Source of the DNA: Mycolicibacterium neworleansense | GTDB taxonomy: Bacteria > Actinomycetota > Actinomycetes > Mycobacteriales > Mycobacteriaceae | Direction: 5' to 3' | Assembly (NCBI RefSeq): GCF_001245615.1 | Contig: NZ_CWKH01000002.1 | Coordinates: 248,001-312,000, forward strand | Length of the DNA: 64,000 nucleotides | Shown: piece after piece, positions 46,120 to 55,122 of the stretch | Layout of the letters: the number at the start of each line of letters is the position of its first letter | Numbering within the stretch: the first letter of the stretch is position 1 | Made by a program: the position numbers and the translations under genes | Notes under the pieces: generated by a model | Seen by the model: the letters and a program-made list of their open reading frames with translations, nothing else | The model's database searches: none | What the model was told of the DNA's origin: nothing

Positions 46120-47195
46120 CCGAGAAGATCCGCGTTTTCCAGGTGGCAACCGGCAACGTCGGCACCGAGATGATCAAACGCATCGGTAAGCGTCCTGATC
46201 TCGAACTGGTCGGATTGCATTGCTATACACCGGAAAAGGTCGGTCGCGACGCCGGTGAGATCGCCGGCATCGATCCGATCGGAGTGACGGCGACGAGCTC
46301 GATCGACGAGATCATCGCCGCACGCCCCGACGTATTGACATTTCACGGTGTTTTTCCGGATGAGGACCTCTACGTCAAAGTCCTTGAGGCCGGGATCAAT
46401 ATCGTCACCACCGCGGACTGGATCACCGGCTGGCACCGTGACACCAACCACCCGCATCCCTCCGGCAAGCCGGTGTCGCAGCTGCTGGCCGAGGCGTGCG
46501 CCAAGGGTGGTTCGACGTTCTACGGCACCGGTATGAACCCCGGCGTCAACCAGATCCTCGGGGTGGTGTGTTCGGCCGACGTCGCCGAGATCGAGAACGT
46601 CACCACCATCGAATCCGTCGATGTCTCATGCCATCACAGCAAGGACACCTGGATCGAGGTCGGTTACGGCCTGCCCGTCGACGACCCGTCGATCCCGGCC
46701 AAGTTGGAGAAGTACACCCGGGTTTTCGCCGACAGTGTGCTGATGATGGCCGACTGCTTCGGCCTGACGCTCGACGAGGTGAAGTTCAGCTACGAGCTCG
46801 GCGCCTGCACCAAGGATGTCGACCTGGGCTGGTACACGTTGCCCAAGGGATCGCTGGGCGGCAACTACATCAAGTATCAGGGCATGGTCGACGGGGTGCC
46901 ACGGGTCGAGACCCACCTGGAATGGCAGATGACCCCGCACACCGATCCGAGCTGGGACATCAAGGGCTGCTACATCACTCAGATCAAGGGCGATCCGTGT
47001 GTCTACAACAAGCACATGATCTTCCCGAAACCCGGTGTGGACCTGTCCGATCCGGACTCCTTCGCCTCGATCGGCATGACCGTGACCGGGCTGCCCGCAC
47101 TCAACTCCATCGCCGCGGTGGTGGCAGCCCGGCCCGGATTGCTGACGAGCGCCGACGTGCCCCTGCGGGGCTTCGCCGGCCGGTTTGCTCTTTAG
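46116..47195 (+). CDS. DapB-like NAD(P)-dependent dehydrogenase
   Basis: 359 aa. Dinucleotide-binding N-terminus RVFQVATGNVGTEMI and a dihydrodipicolinate-reductase-like body: THHDPFHGVF-like region (FHGVFPDEDLY), GTGMNPGVNQI. Belongs to the mycobacterial group annotated as 2,4-diaminopentanoate/amine dehydrogenase or dihydrodipicolinate-reductase-like, not true DapB. Start overlaps the Rieske stop. Likely a second step in the same pathway. Confidence 0.8.
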   Translation: MTEKIRVFQVATGNVGTEMIKRIGKRPDLELVGLHCYTPEKVGRDAGEIAGIDPIGVTATSSIDEIIAARPDVLTFHGVFPDEDLYVKVLEAGINIVTTADWITGWHRDTNHPHPSGKPVSQLLAEACAKGGSTFYGTGMNPGVNQILGVVCSADVAEIENVTTIESVDVSCHHSKDTWIEVGYGLPVDDPSIPAKLEKYTRVFADSVLMMADCFGLTLDEVKFSYELGACTKDVDLGWYTLPKGSLGGNYIKYQGMVDGVPRVETHLEWQMTPHTDPSWDIKGCYITQIKGDPCVYNKHMIFPKPGVDLSDPDSFASIGMTVTGLPALNSIAAVVAARPGLLTSADVPLRGFAGRFAL

Positions 47196-47197
47196 CG

Positions 47198-47254
47198 CGA
47201 AACGGCATTCCAGCAGGAAAAGTCCGAGAGGACCCCTGCTGGAATGCCGTTTCG
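47198..47254. terminator. 20-bp perfect inverted repeat between convergent genes
   Basis: Arms 47198-47217 (CGAAACGGCATTCCAGCAGG) and 47235-47254 are exact reverse complements, with a 17-nt loop. The element lies 2 nt after the DapB-like stop and 10 nt past the clpB stop, so it can end transcription from both sides. The long stem with no T-run resembles a dispersed mycobacterial intergenic palindrome. Confidence 0.7.
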
Positions 47255-47263
47255 GCGGTTAGG

Positions 47264-49810
47264 TCAGCCCAGCACCAGGCCTTCGCCGTCCGCGCTGACG
47301 TTGACCGGCACGACGTCGCCGTCGTGCACCTGCCCGGCCAGCAGCATCTTGGCCAGCTGGTCGCCGATGGCCTGCTGCACCAGGCGGCGCAGCGGGCGGG
47401 CACCGTAGAGCGGGTCGAAACCACGCTCGGCCAACCACTTCTTGGCGGGCAGCGACACCTCGAGGGTGAGCCGGCGCTGCGCCAGCCGCTTCTGCAGCTG
47501 TTGCAGCTGGATGTCGACGATCGACACCAGCTCCTCGGGATTCAGTGCGTCGAACAGGATCACGTCGTCCAGCCGGTTGATGAACTCCGGTTTGAACGCG
47601 GCCCGCACCGCGGCCATCACCTGCTCCTCGGTGCCGCCGGCACCCAGGTTGGAGGTCAGGATCAGGATAGTGTTGCGGAAGTCGACCGTGCGGCCCTGAC
47701 CGTCGGTCAGCCGGCCCTCGTCGAGCACCTGTAGCAGCACGTCGAACACGTCCGGGTGGGCCTTCTCGATCTCGTCGAACAGCACCACCGTGTACGGACG
47801 CCGGCGCACGGCCTCGGTCAGCTGACCGCCCTGGTCGTAGCCGATGTATCCCGGAGGCGCACCGACCAGGCGAGCCACCGAGTGCTTCTCGCCGTACTCA
47901 CTCATGTCGATGCGGACCATGGCGCGCTCGTCGTCGAAGAGGAACTCCGCCAACGCCTTTGCCAGCTCGGTCTTACCGACACCGGTCGGGCCAAGGAACA
48001 TGAAGGAGCCCGTCGGCCGGTTCGGGTCGGCCACCCCGGCCCGGCTGCGGCGCACCGCATCCGACACCGCGGTCACCGCGGCCTTCTGACCGATGACGCG
48101 CTTGCCCAGCTCCTCCTCCATGCGCAGCAGCTTGGCGGTCTCGCCTTCGAGCATGCGTCCGGCCGGAATGCCGGTCCACGCCTCCACGACCTCGGCGATA
48201 TCGTCGGGCCCGACCTCTTCCTTGAGCATGACGTTCTCGCGGGCCTCGGCCACCGGCAGTGCGGCGTCGAGCTTCTTCTCGACCTCCGGGATGCGTCCGT
48301 AGCGCAGCTCGGCGGCCTTGGCCAGGTCACCGTCGCGCTCGGCCCGGTCGGCCTCACCGCGCAGGCTGTCCAGCTGCTCCTTGAGCTCGCGGACGATGTC
48401 GATGGCGCCCTTCTCGTTCTGCCAACGAGTGGTCAGCTCGGCCAACTTCTCCTTGTAATCGGCCAGCTCACCGCGCAGCTTCTCCAGCCGCTCCTTGGAG
48501 GCGTCGTCCTCCTCCTTCTCCAGCGCCATCTCCTCGATCTCGAGGCGACGGACCAACCGCTCGACCTCGTCGATCTCGACGGGCCGCGAGTCGATCTCCA
48601 TACGCAACCGGGACGCGGCCTCGTCGACCAGGTCGATCGCCTTGTCCGGCAGGAAACGTGCGGTGATGTAGCGGTCCGAAAGGGTTGCCGCGGCAACCAG
48701 AGCGGAGTCGGTGATACGTACACCGTGGTGAACCTCGTAGCGGTCCTTGAGACCGCGCAGGATGCCGACGGTGTCCTCGACGGACGGCTCGCCGACCAGC
48801 ACCTGCTGGAACCGGCGCTCCAGCGCGGCGTCCTTCTCGATGTACTTGCGGTATTCGTCGAGCGTGGTAGCGCCGACCAGGCGCAGCTCACCGCGGGCCA
48901 GCATGGGCTTGATCATGTTGCCCGCATCCATCGCAGACTCGCCGGTGGCACCGGCGCCGACGATGGTGTGCAGCTCGTCGATGAACGTGATGACCTGCCC
49001 AGCCGAGTCTTTGATGTCATCGAGGACAGCCTTGAGCCGCTCCTCGAATTCACCGCGGTACTTGGCACCGGCCACCATGGACCCGAGGTCCAGGCTGATG
49101 ACCGTCTTGTCCCGCAGGCTCTCGGGTACGTCGCCGGCCACGATGCGCTGGGCCAGGCCCTCGACGATCGCGGTCTTACCGACACCGGGCTCACCGATGA
49201 GTACCGGGTTGTTCTTGGTACGGCGGCTCAGCACCTGCACGACGCGACGAATCTCGTTGTCCCGCCCGATAACCGGATCGAGCTTGCCTTCGCGGGCGCG
49301 GGCGGTCAGGTCGGTGGAGTACTTCTCCAGCGCCTGGTAGCTACCCTCGGGGTCGGGGCTGGTGACCCGGGCGCTGCCGCGCACCTTCGTGAACGCCTCA
49401 CGCAGCGCCTCGGGTGAGGCGCCGTGCCCGGTGAGCAGCTTGGCGACCTCGGAGTCGCCGGTGGCCAGGCCGACCATCAGATGTTCGGTGGAGACGTACT
49501 CGTCGTCCATCTCGGTGGCCAGGCTCTGGGCCGTGGTGATCGCGGCGAGCGATTCCCGGCTCAGCTGGGGTTGGCTGCTGGCGCCACTGGCGCTGGGCAA
49601 CCGGTCGAGCAACCGCTGCGCCTCGGTCCGGATCGTCGCGGGGTCCACGCCGACGGCCTCGAGCAGGGGTGCGGCAATGCCCTCGTTCTGCGTGAGCAGT
49701 GCCATCAACAGGTGAGCGGGCCGGATCTCCGGATTGCCTGCGGAACTGGCCGCCTGCAACGCTGAGGTCAGCGCCGCCTGAGTCTTGGTCGTCGGGTTGA
49801 ACGAGTCCAC
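47264..49810 (-). CDS. clpB: ClpB disaggregase
   Basis: 848 aa from GTG 49810, preceded by AGGGAGG. Hsp100 that works with DnaK to resolve protein aggregates. N-terminal Clp-N repeats, first AAA domain with [13 protein letters not shown] and [10 protein letters not shown], a coiled-coil middle domain (about residues 410-525, Glu/Lys/Arg-rich), second AAA domain with [18 protein letters not shown] and [13 protein letters not shown]. Full length. The upstream region carries an HspR site overlapping a SigH-like promoter. Confidence 0.98.
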   Translation of the reverse strand: MDSFNPTTKTQAALTSALQAASSAGNPEIRPAHLLMALLTQNEGIAAPLLEAVGVDPATIRTEAQRLLDRLPSASGASSQPQLSRESLAAITTAQSLATEMDDEYVSTEHLMVGLATGDSEVAKLLTGHGASPEALREAFTKVRGSARVTSPDPEGSYQALEKYSTDLTARAREGKLDPVIGRDNEIRRVVQVLSRRTKNNPVLIGEPGVGKTAIVEGLAQRIVAGDVPESLRDKTVISLDLGSMVAGAKYRGEFEERLKAVLDDIKDSAGQVITFIDELHTIVGAGATGESAMDAGNMIKPMLARGELRLVGATTLDEYRKYIEKDAALERRFQQVLVGEPSVEDTVGILRGLKDRYEVHHGVRITDSALVAAATLSDRYITARFLPDKAIDLVDEAASRLRMEIDSRPVEIDEVERLVRRLEIEEMALEKEEDDASKERLEKLRGELADYKEKLAELTTRWQNEKGAIDIVRELKEQLDSLRGEADRAERDGDLAKAAELRYGRIPEVEKKLDAALPVAEARENVMLKEEVGPDDIAEVVEAWTGIPAGRMLEGETAKLLRMEEELGKRVIGQKAAVTAVSDAVRRSRAGVADPNRPTGSFMFLGPTGVGKTELAKALAEFLFDDERAMVRIDMSEYGEKHSVARLVGAPPGYIGYDQGGQLTEAVRRRPYTVVLFDEIEKAHPDVFDVLLQVLDEGRLTDGQGRTVDFRNTILILTSNLGAGGTEEQVMAAVRAAFKPEFINRLDDVILFDALNPEELVSIVDIQLQQLQKRLAQRRLTLEVSLPAKKWLAERGFDPLYGARPLRRLVQQAIGDQLAKMLLAGQVHDGDVVPVNVSADGEGLVLG

Positions 49811-49847
49811 GACACCTCCCTTTTCTGATAGAGAAAATGCTTGTCGC

Positions 49848-49887
49848 GATGTACAACGTAGTCAAGGTTGAGTCTGTTCCGCTCAAC
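49848..49887 (-). promoter_or_regulatory. clpB promoter: SigH-like element with overlapping HAIR
   Basis: On the minus strand GGAACA (plus 49875-49880) is followed after 16 nt by CGTTG (49854-49858), matching the SigH consensus GGAAYA-N16/17-CGTT. The HAIR-like inverted repeat GTTGAGT-N7-GCTCAAC (49867-49887) covers the -35. HspR bound there would block the SigH promoter. Confidence 0.75.
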
Positions 49888-49919
49888 TTTAAAAATTTTT
49901 CCCGGGCAGACTCGGATGC

Positions 49920-51089
49920 GTGCATATCGCCGTCGTCGCCGCCTCCGCCCCAAGCCACATGTACCCCCATCTGGCCATGGTTCACGAATTGGTTCGGCGC
50001 GGGCACCGGCTGAGTTACCTGGTCGGCGGCCATCTGGCGGGGCTGGCCACCCCGACCGGGGCCGATGTGATCCCCTGCACCTCAGTGCTGCCGGGGGCGC
50101 CGGGCGCACCGGAGACGTTCGACGAATCCGACCCGGTGGCCGGCATGCGGATGTTTCTCGACGAGGCAGTCCATGTCCTGCCGCAGCTGCACGACGCCCT
50201 CGACGCCGACCGGCCCGATCTTGTGCTCTACGACATCGGCGGCATGGCAGGGCCGGTGGCCGCCGACCGTTGGGGCGTGCCTGCCGCCCAGTTGTCGCCC
50301 AGCGAGGTGGCCTGGGACGGCTACCACGACGACATGGCCGAGATCCTTGGTCCGATCCTCGGCAGTCCGGCCGGCCTGGCGTACCGCCGCGCGTTCGACG
50401 ACTGGCTCACGGAGTCGGAGTGCAGTTTGACGTTCGACGACGTGACGGGCGCGCCTCGACGGTGCCTGGTGTTGATCCCGAGGGTCATGCAACGACATGC
50501 GGATCGGGTCGGCGATCGCTACCGGTTCGTCGGCCCCTGTATCGACCCGCGCCGCGGGGATCCGGGCGATTGGACTCCGCCGGCCGGGGACGGCCCGCTG
50601 GCGCTGCTGGCCTTCGGCACCGCCTACACCGAACGAGCCGACGTGTACCGCAACGTGATCGAGGCGCTCGACGGGCAAGGCTGGCGGCTGGTGTTGGCCA
50701 CCGGCCGCGCGGACGTCGGTCCGGTTCCGCCATGGGTTCAGACACGAGAGTCCGTTCCCCAGCCGGCCGTACTGCAACAGGCCGACTGCTTCATCACCCA
50801 CGCCGGCATGGGCTCGTGCACCGAGGGATTGTGGTTCGGAGTCCCGATGGTGGCGATTCCGCAGGCCGTCGATCAGCCCGCCAATGCCGCTCGCCTCGAG
50901 ACCATCGGCGTCGGCCGTCACCTGACCGACCATCTGCCCAGCGTCGGCGACATCCGCGAAGCGGTGCTCGGCGTCGCGGCCGATCCGCAGATTCGACGCA
51001 CCCTCGACACCGTCCGTGCGGAAATCCATGCCCACGGCGGGCCGCAACATGCCGCCGACACCGTCGAGGACATCGTCGCCGGTTGCTAG
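49920..51089 (+). CDS. MGT-type (macrolide) glycosyltransferase, GT1 fold
   Basis: 389 aa from GTG 49920. GT-B fold: N-terminal HIAVVAASAPSHMYPHLAMV, C-terminal nucleotide-sugar motif ITHAGMGSCTEGLWFGVPMVAIP with the acid residue in FGVP. Related to OleD and to GPL glycosyltransferases of mycobacteria. Divergent from clpB and followed within 10 nt by the GAP gene. Acceptor unknown; a glycopeptidolipid-like lipid is plausible but unproven. Confidence 0.87.
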   Translation: MHIAVVAASAPSHMYPHLAMVHELVRRGHRLSYLVGGHLAGLATPTGADVIPCTSVLPGAPGAPETFDESDPVAGMRMFLDEAVHVLPQLHDALDADRPDLVLYDIGGMAGPVAADRWGVPAAQLSPSEVAWDGYHDDMAEILGPILGSPAGLAYRRAFDDWLTESECSLTFDDVTGAPRRCLVLIPRVMQRHADRVGDRYRFVGPCIDPRRGDPGDWTPPAGDGPLALLAFGTAYTERADVYRNVIEALDGQGWRLVLATGRADVGPVPPWVQTRESVPQPAVLQQADCFITHAGMGSCTEGLWFGVPMVAIPQAVDQPANAARLETIGVGRHLTDHLPSVGDIREAVLGVAADPQIRRTLDTVRAEIHAHGGPQHAADTVEDIVAGC

Positions 51090-51099
51090 GTTTTTGCTC

Positions 51100-51768
51100 A
51101 TGACGGAGAGCTGGGGTTCTGTTTTCGCCGAACTCATCCCGCTGGCAATGGTGGTGGCCCTGTCGCCGCTGTCTATCATCCCGGCGGTACTCGTGCTGCA
51201 CACTCCCCGCCCCCGGCCGGCCGGCCTGTCCTTCCTCGCCGGGTGGTTCCTCGGTCTGGCCGCGCTGACCGCGATCTTCGTCGGCATCTCCGGCCTGTTC
51301 GGCCGGCTCGACGAACCTCCGACGTGGGCATCGTGGTTACGCATCGTCGTCGGCGTCGCCTTGATCGCCTACGGCGTGTACCGCTTTCTCACCCGCGCCA
51401 AGTCCGAGCACAGCCCCAAGTGGATGGCCAGCCTGAGCAAGCTCACGCCGGCCCGGGCCGGTGCGGCCGGCCTGGCGCTGACGGTGGTGAACCCCAAAGT
51501 GCTGTTCATCTGCGTGGCAGCGGGTTTGGCGATCGGTTCAGCCGGTCTCGGCCAGCCCGGCGTGTGGGCCGCTGGGCTGTACTTCGTGGTGGCCGCGGGG
51601 TCGACGGTGGCTCTGCCGATCCTCGCGTACGCGGTGTCCGGCGAGCGGTTGGACCCCGCACTGGGCCGGCTCAAGGAATGGATGGAACGCAACCACGCGG
51701 TCTTGGTTGCGGCGATTCTGGTGGTGATCGGCCTCCTCGTGCTCTACAAGGGAATTCACGCCCTATAG
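51100..51768 (+). CDS. GAP/Sap-family membrane protein
   Basis: 222 aa from ATG 51100. Six TM helices: ELIPLAMVVALSPLSIIPAVLVL, GLSFLAGWFLGLAALTAIFV, ARAGAAGLALTVVNPKVLFI. The family (Sap/GPL-addressing protein) is required for export of glycopeptidolipids or sulfolipids in mycobacteria. Directly behind a glycosyltransferase, so a glycolipid export role is likely, but no GPL synthase is in the window. Confidence 0.85.
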   Translation: MTESWGSVFAELIPLAMVVALSPLSIIPAVLVLHTPRPRPAGLSFLAGWFLGLAALTAIFVGISGLFGRLDEPPTWASWLRIVVGVALIAYGVYRFLTRAKSEHSPKWMASLSKLTPARAGAAGLALTVVNPKVLFICVAAGLAIGSAGLGQPGVWAAGLYFVVAAGSTVALPILAYAVSGERLDPALGRLKEWMERNHAVLVAAILVVIGLLVLYKGIHAL

Positions 51769-51805
51769 ATGACGCATTCGGCGCAGATCGGGCTACGGTG
51801 TGCGC

Positions 51806-52429
51806 ATGTCCGAATCCGGTTTCGGTGATTTCGAATTTGAGCGGAAGTTCTTTGTCCGCGAATTGCCCGCGGTGGCAGCATCGGATCCCATGCCCGCCCT
51901 CATCGTGCAGGCGTATCTGTTCGCGTCCGACGGATACGCGGTGCGAGTCCGGGTACAGGGACCTGCCCCAGCTGAATTGAACGGCACTCCCGCCGAACTC
52001 GTAGCGACATTGGGCGAGCAATCACTTGGGACGATGACGGCCAAAGGCCCCGCCGTCGGCGGCACGCGCTACGAGGCCGAACGAGAGCTTGACCCATTGG
52101 TCGCCGCCCAGATCGTCGGCCGAGCGGAACACGTCGTCGCGAAGGTTCGCTATTCGATGTGGCTCGGCGAGGACGGCTGGATCATCGATCAGTTCCTCGG
52201 CAGGAACGCACCGCTGTTGCTTTCCGAAGTCGAACGCGGCGGGCCGGTGGTGGATCTCGCCATTCCCGCCTTCTGCGTTTCCGAAGTGTCCGAGGACGAC
52301 CGGTTCCGCAATGAATACCTGGCACATCAGCCATTCGGTACGTGGGCCGACGAGTATCTAGGTGAGCTCGATCGCCGCGGCCCCACATTTGTGGATACCT
52401 TGGGGCACAATCATTTCGAAGGCAGCTGA
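51806..52429 (+). CDS. CYTH-domain phosphohydrolase-like protein
   Basis: 207 aa from ATG 51806 (GTG 51800 possible). CYTH/TTM tunnel fold: E-x-E-x-K in FEFERKFF, QAYLFASDGYAVRVRVQG, MTAKGPAVGGTRYEAERELD, and DGWIIDQFLGRNAPLLLSEVE. Hydrolyses triphosphates (tripolyphosphate, or ThTP-like) in relatives; an adenylate cyclase activity is less likely. Metal-binding acidic residues are retained. Not coupled to its neighbours. Confidence 0.8.
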   Translation: MSESGFGDFEFERKFFVRELPAVAASDPMPALIVQAYLFASDGYAVRVRVQGPAPAELNGTPAELVATLGEQSLGTMTAKGPAVGGTRYEAERELDPLVAAQIVGRAEHVVAKVRYSMWLGEDGWIIDQFLGRNAPLLLSEVERGGPVVDLAIPAFCVSEVSEDDRFRNEYLAHQPFGTWADEYLGELDRRGPTFVDTLGHNHFEGS

Positions 52430-52887
52430 GGCCCGCGGCCCTGCGATATCGCGTAGTTCATCGCGTTGTGAACCGAGTTGAGCATCGGTTCGTAGGAAGC
52501 GAGCTGAATTTCGGCATTGTCGTAGGCCCGCCGGGCATGTCCAGTCGCCGGCCGCACGTTCGATCCGCGCTCCCCCTGAAAGATCTCGACGATCCGCGCA
52601 CATCTGGTCGCCTCGGCCGCCAACTGGTCGTATGGCGCTTCGAACAGGCCGTTGCCCGGCCACCGCGCCCAGAACGCTTCGGAGTGGGTAAACAGCCGCG
52701 CCTTCTCGGCGTCCTCTCGGTCCCGCGCCGTCGACGGAATCAACGCAATGAGAACAAACACTGCCACGCAGAAAGCGGATATCACCAGGCCAATTGTCAA
52801 GAGCGTGGCGAAGCTCTTGGGCTCGTGCGGGCCCACGGCGAGCATGCGGTCAAACATCGGCTTGCCGTCCGCGGGAAACAACGACAT
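52411..52887 (-). CDS. One-TM hypothetical protein, paralogue A
   Basis: 158 aa from ATG 52887; ATG 52857 is an alternative that leaves an 8-nt ATGTTTGA overlap. One TM helix (about residues 26-50, LLTIGLVISAFCVAVFVLIALI). The soluble part carries FWARWPGNGLFEAPYDQLAAEATRC, split here as ARWP, APY and AEATRC, and a tail SVHNAMNYAISQGRG. Same motif order as the gene upstream, so the two are diverged tandem duplicates. No known family. Convergent with the CYTH gene. Confidence 0.75.
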   Translation of the reverse strand: MSLFPADGKPMFDRMLAVGPHEPKSFATLLTIGLVISAFCVAVFVLIALIPSTARDREDAEKARLFTHSEAFWARWPGNGLFEAPYDQLAAEATRCARIVEIFQGERGSNVRPATGHARRAYDNAEIQLASYEPMLNSVHNAMNYAISQGRGPQLPSK

Positions 52888-53284
52888 TCATTGCGTTGAC
52901 GACTGTGGTGATCCAGCTGCGGACCGCACCGATTTGGGTGTCAAAGTCGCCGCCTCTGCCTCGGCGCATGAGGTCGCGCCGCCTTTCCAGGACAAATACA
53001 TGGCGCCAACAACGCTCCGCCTCTGCTTCGAGTTCTTCGTATGGCGCCTGCCACAGCAGCTGCGCCGGCCATCGCGACCTGAATCGGGCGGACTCGACCA
53101 TGAACGCTTCTTCCTGCGCCCGAAAACGTTTGGACGCGCTGAAGCCAGCGTATAAGTTCAGCAACCCAAGCGTTACGCCTACCACAGCAAAGAGCGCAAG
53201 CAGGCCGAGCCACTCTTCTTTGGTGCTCGGCAGCCGCCCCCGCGCGACGAACTCCGCTGCCAATTTGTCCCCTCGCACGACCAC
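52850..53284 (-). CDS. One-TM hypothetical protein, paralogue B
   Basis: 144 aa from GTG 53284. One TM helix (about 26-48, LGLLALFAVVGVTLGLLNLYAG). Motifs shared with paralogue A: SRWP, QAPYEELEAEAERC and TVVNAMNVVVSRGRQ. Transcribed first; divergent from the EspA-like gene with 111 nt between. The conserved motif pair W-P/A-P-Y and R-C suggests a real folded domain, but I recognise no family. Its role may be linked to the Esp genes by position only. Confidence 0.75.
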   Translation of the reverse strand: MVVRGDKLAAEFVARGRLPSTKEEWLGLLALFAVVGVTLGLLNLYAGFSASKRFRAQEEAFMVESARFRSRWPAQLLWQAPYEELEAEAERCWRHVFVLERRRDLMRRGRGGDFDTQIGAVRSWITTVVNAMNVVVSRGRQADV

Positions 53285-53395
53285 AGCCTAGCCACGGTGT
53301 GCCAGCTAGCAGCGTTTCAGGTTGCCTCAAATTCGGTGCGTTGGCGCTGCACCGCAGCAAGTTAGGCTGGGCAGGCCGAAGATGGGGGATGCGGA

Positions 53396-54136
53396 ATGGG
53401 CGCGGAATCAGTTCGAAAAGTAGTCGAGGTGGCGTTCGCCGCCAAAGGAACCACCGAGCATGCCCTCGATCTTCCCAGTTTCACGTCGATCATCGGCCTA
53501 CAAGCCGACTTCACCGGCGCAGCTCAGATGGTCGCGACGTCCAAAAAAGGAGCCGACTGGCTCGGCAAGTACGGCGTGAAGACTGCCAGTTGGGCCACAC
53601 CGATCATCGCCAACGGGTTGCTGGGCATCAACGCCATGCAGCTGACGTTGGGAGTCGGCGACCCGAACGACGGCAGCGACTTCACAACGGGCGCCGAAGC
53701 ATTCCGGAAAATCCAAAGCGGCCTTGAAGGAACGGCACCTAACGACAACTGGGTAGGCGAAGGCTCCGAGTCGTACGCCCAGCAGAACAAGAAGCAACAG
53801 GAGCGCGCAGGCAAGCTCGCCCAGGTTGACGGCGAAGTTCAGAAGGTCATCAACGAGCAGGCCGCTCAGGTCACCGAGGCCCGAAACGTGCTGGATATCT
53901 CGGCGACAGTCCTCACCGCTGCGATTCCGGCTGCGATCATCGCGAGCTTCACGCTGCCACCGCCCGTCGGCCAAGCCCTCAAGACCGGGATCGAGATCGG
54001 TGCCGTAGCCGGGTCTGTGCCGCGGTGTGTCCTCACAGTGGAAATGCTTGGCCTGCACACACTCCGCAACGCAAGCCAGATCGAGAACGCCATCAGCAAG
54101 TACAACGCCCTGGCTGCGGCCGCAGCCGGCGATTGA
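53396..54136 (+). CDS. EspA/EspE-family ESX-secretion-associated protein
   Basis: 246 aa, shorter than M. tuberculosis EspA (392 aa). Helical, Ala-rich, with a W-x-G motif (Trp119-Val-Gly121, DNWVGEGSESYAQQN) heading a long amphipathic helix, and a hydrophobic segment around 170-190. The family is exported by ESX-1 as a helical hairpin partner of EspC-like proteins. Followed after 25 nt by an EspC-like and then an EspD/EspH-like gene. There is no ESX core gene in the window. Confidence 0.78.
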   Translation: MGAESVRKVVEVAFAAKGTTEHALDLPSFTSIIGLQADFTGAAQMVATSKKGADWLGKYGVKTASWATPIIANGLLGINAMQLTLGVGDPNDGSDFTTGAEAFRKIQSGLEGTAPNDNWVGEGSESYAQQNKKQQERAGKLAQVDGEVQKVINEQAAQVTEARNVLDISATVLTAAIPAAIIASFTLPPPVGQALKTGIEIGAVAGSVPRCVLTVEMLGLHTLRNASQIENAISKYNALAAAAAGD

Positions 54137-54161
54137 TTCGCCGAGCAATAAGGAGCAAGTA

Positions 54162-54488
54162 GTGACCGGTGGATTCCTGCAAGTCATCCCCGCCCATATC
54201 CGCGAATTGTCCGAAGGTCAGTCCAAGGCGGACTCCGCGTTCAATGCAGTAGCCAAGCTGACCGAGGGTGTCAGTGGATCTATGTGGTTGAACCACGGAG
54301 TGATCTGCGTTGCGTCGAACACCGCTGTTGACGCGGCGCACAACGCCCGCGCAGCCGCCTGCGCGGCAATGGCAGCCAAGTCGCGGGATCTGTCGGAGAA
54401 GCTCAACATCGCTGGATCACGGTACGACCGGACGGATTCTGAAGCCGAAGCCAATATCGGCAAGGAGATGTACCCGCGGTGGGTTTGA
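54162..54488 (+). CDS. EspC/EspF-family type VII secretion target
   Basis: 108 aa from GTG 54162, with AAGGAG at 54150-54155. Typical EspC pattern: LQVIPAHIRELSE, central LNHGVICVASNTAVDAA, then YDRTD (Tyr88-x3-Asp92), the YxxxD/E general T7SS export signal. Small helical-hairpin protein likely secreted with the EspA-like partner upstream. Size matches M. tuberculosis EspC (103 aa). Confidence 0.82.
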   Translation: MTGGFLQVIPAHIRELSEGQSKADSAFNAVAKLTEGVSGSMWLNHGVICVASNTAVDAAHNARAAACAAMAAKSRDLSEKLNIAGSRYDRTDSEAEANIGKEMYPRWV

Positions 54489-54534
54489 TCGACCGACTGA
54501 CGGGTGGTGGACCACGATGGGATATGACTGACAT

Positions 54535-55119
54535 ATGACGCCGCATGGCCCGAACGACTGGGACGACGCCGATGACAACGGCCTCGACGCGCTCGACTTC
54601 GACACCCCGGTGTTCGACGACGATGTGTCCGGACTCGATGCCCTGCCGGACTACCACGACGACCACGGCGTCGCCCACGGCAACGGGCTCGACGCCGTCC
54701 ACGACTACGCCAACCATGAAGTCGAGGAGGCCGAGGACGACGGTTTCGGTGCCGTCGACGCCGAGACTTCCGTTGAAGACGAAGAACAGATCCCGGTCGT
54801 CCAGGCCATCAACCCGCCAGGCACTGTCACGGTCACTGCCTATCTCAACGGCTCAGTCGCCCAGGTGGACCTGGATCCGAAGGTGACGGCCATGACCGAG
54901 GCCCAGTTGGCTGACGAAATCCGTTTCGTGGCCGGCGTTGCCGCCAAGCGCGCGACGGCGGTGGTGCACATCGGGGTGGTCAACATGATGGTCGAGCAGG
55001 GCATGGACTTCCAGGAAGCGCGGGACTTCGTCGGAACGAACATGCCGTTCGCCACTCCCGAACAGGCCGGCGAGGCCGAGCTCGCACTCATCGCGCGGCA
55101 TTCCGACCCTCAGCGCTGA
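54535..55119 (+). CDS. EspD/EspH-family protein
   Basis: 194 aa. Acidic N-terminal half with three GLDAL/GLDAV repeats (17-22, 33-40, 51-58), then a C-terminal domain with INPPGTVTVTAYLNG and MTEAQLADEIRFVAG. The latter closely resembles NPQGSVSVSTLMDG and MSEAQLADEI of M. tuberculosis EspH, and EspD is a paralogue with the same domain. In ESX-1 these act as cytosolic stabilisers/chaperones of EspA/EspC- or EspE/EspF-type pairs. Third gene of the trio. Confidence 0.82.
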   Translation: MTPHGPNDWDDADDNGLDALDFDTPVFDDDVSGLDALPDYHDDHGVAHGNGLDAVHDYANHEVEEAEDDGFGAVDAETSVEDEEQIPVVQAINPPGTVTVTAYLNGSVAQVDLDPKVTAMTEAQLADEIRFVAGVAAKRATAVVHIGVVNMMVEQGMDFQEARDFVGTNMPFATPEQAGEAELALIARHSDPQR

Positions 55120-55122
55120 CCA

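Noticed and set aside
46116..47195. Genuine dihydrodipicolinate reductase (dapB)
   Set aside because: Too long and lacking the typical DapB catalytic motif; context is a Rieske oxygenase, not lysine synthesis.
47756..49417. 553-codon open frame opposite clpB
   Set aside because: Antisense shadow; low-complexity Leu/Asp/Val sequence and no ribosome site, with ClpB motifs intact on the other strand.
53396..55119. Complete ESX locus
   Set aside because: No EccB, EccC, EccD, EccE, MycP or WXG100 genes are visible; only Esp-type accessory proteins are present.
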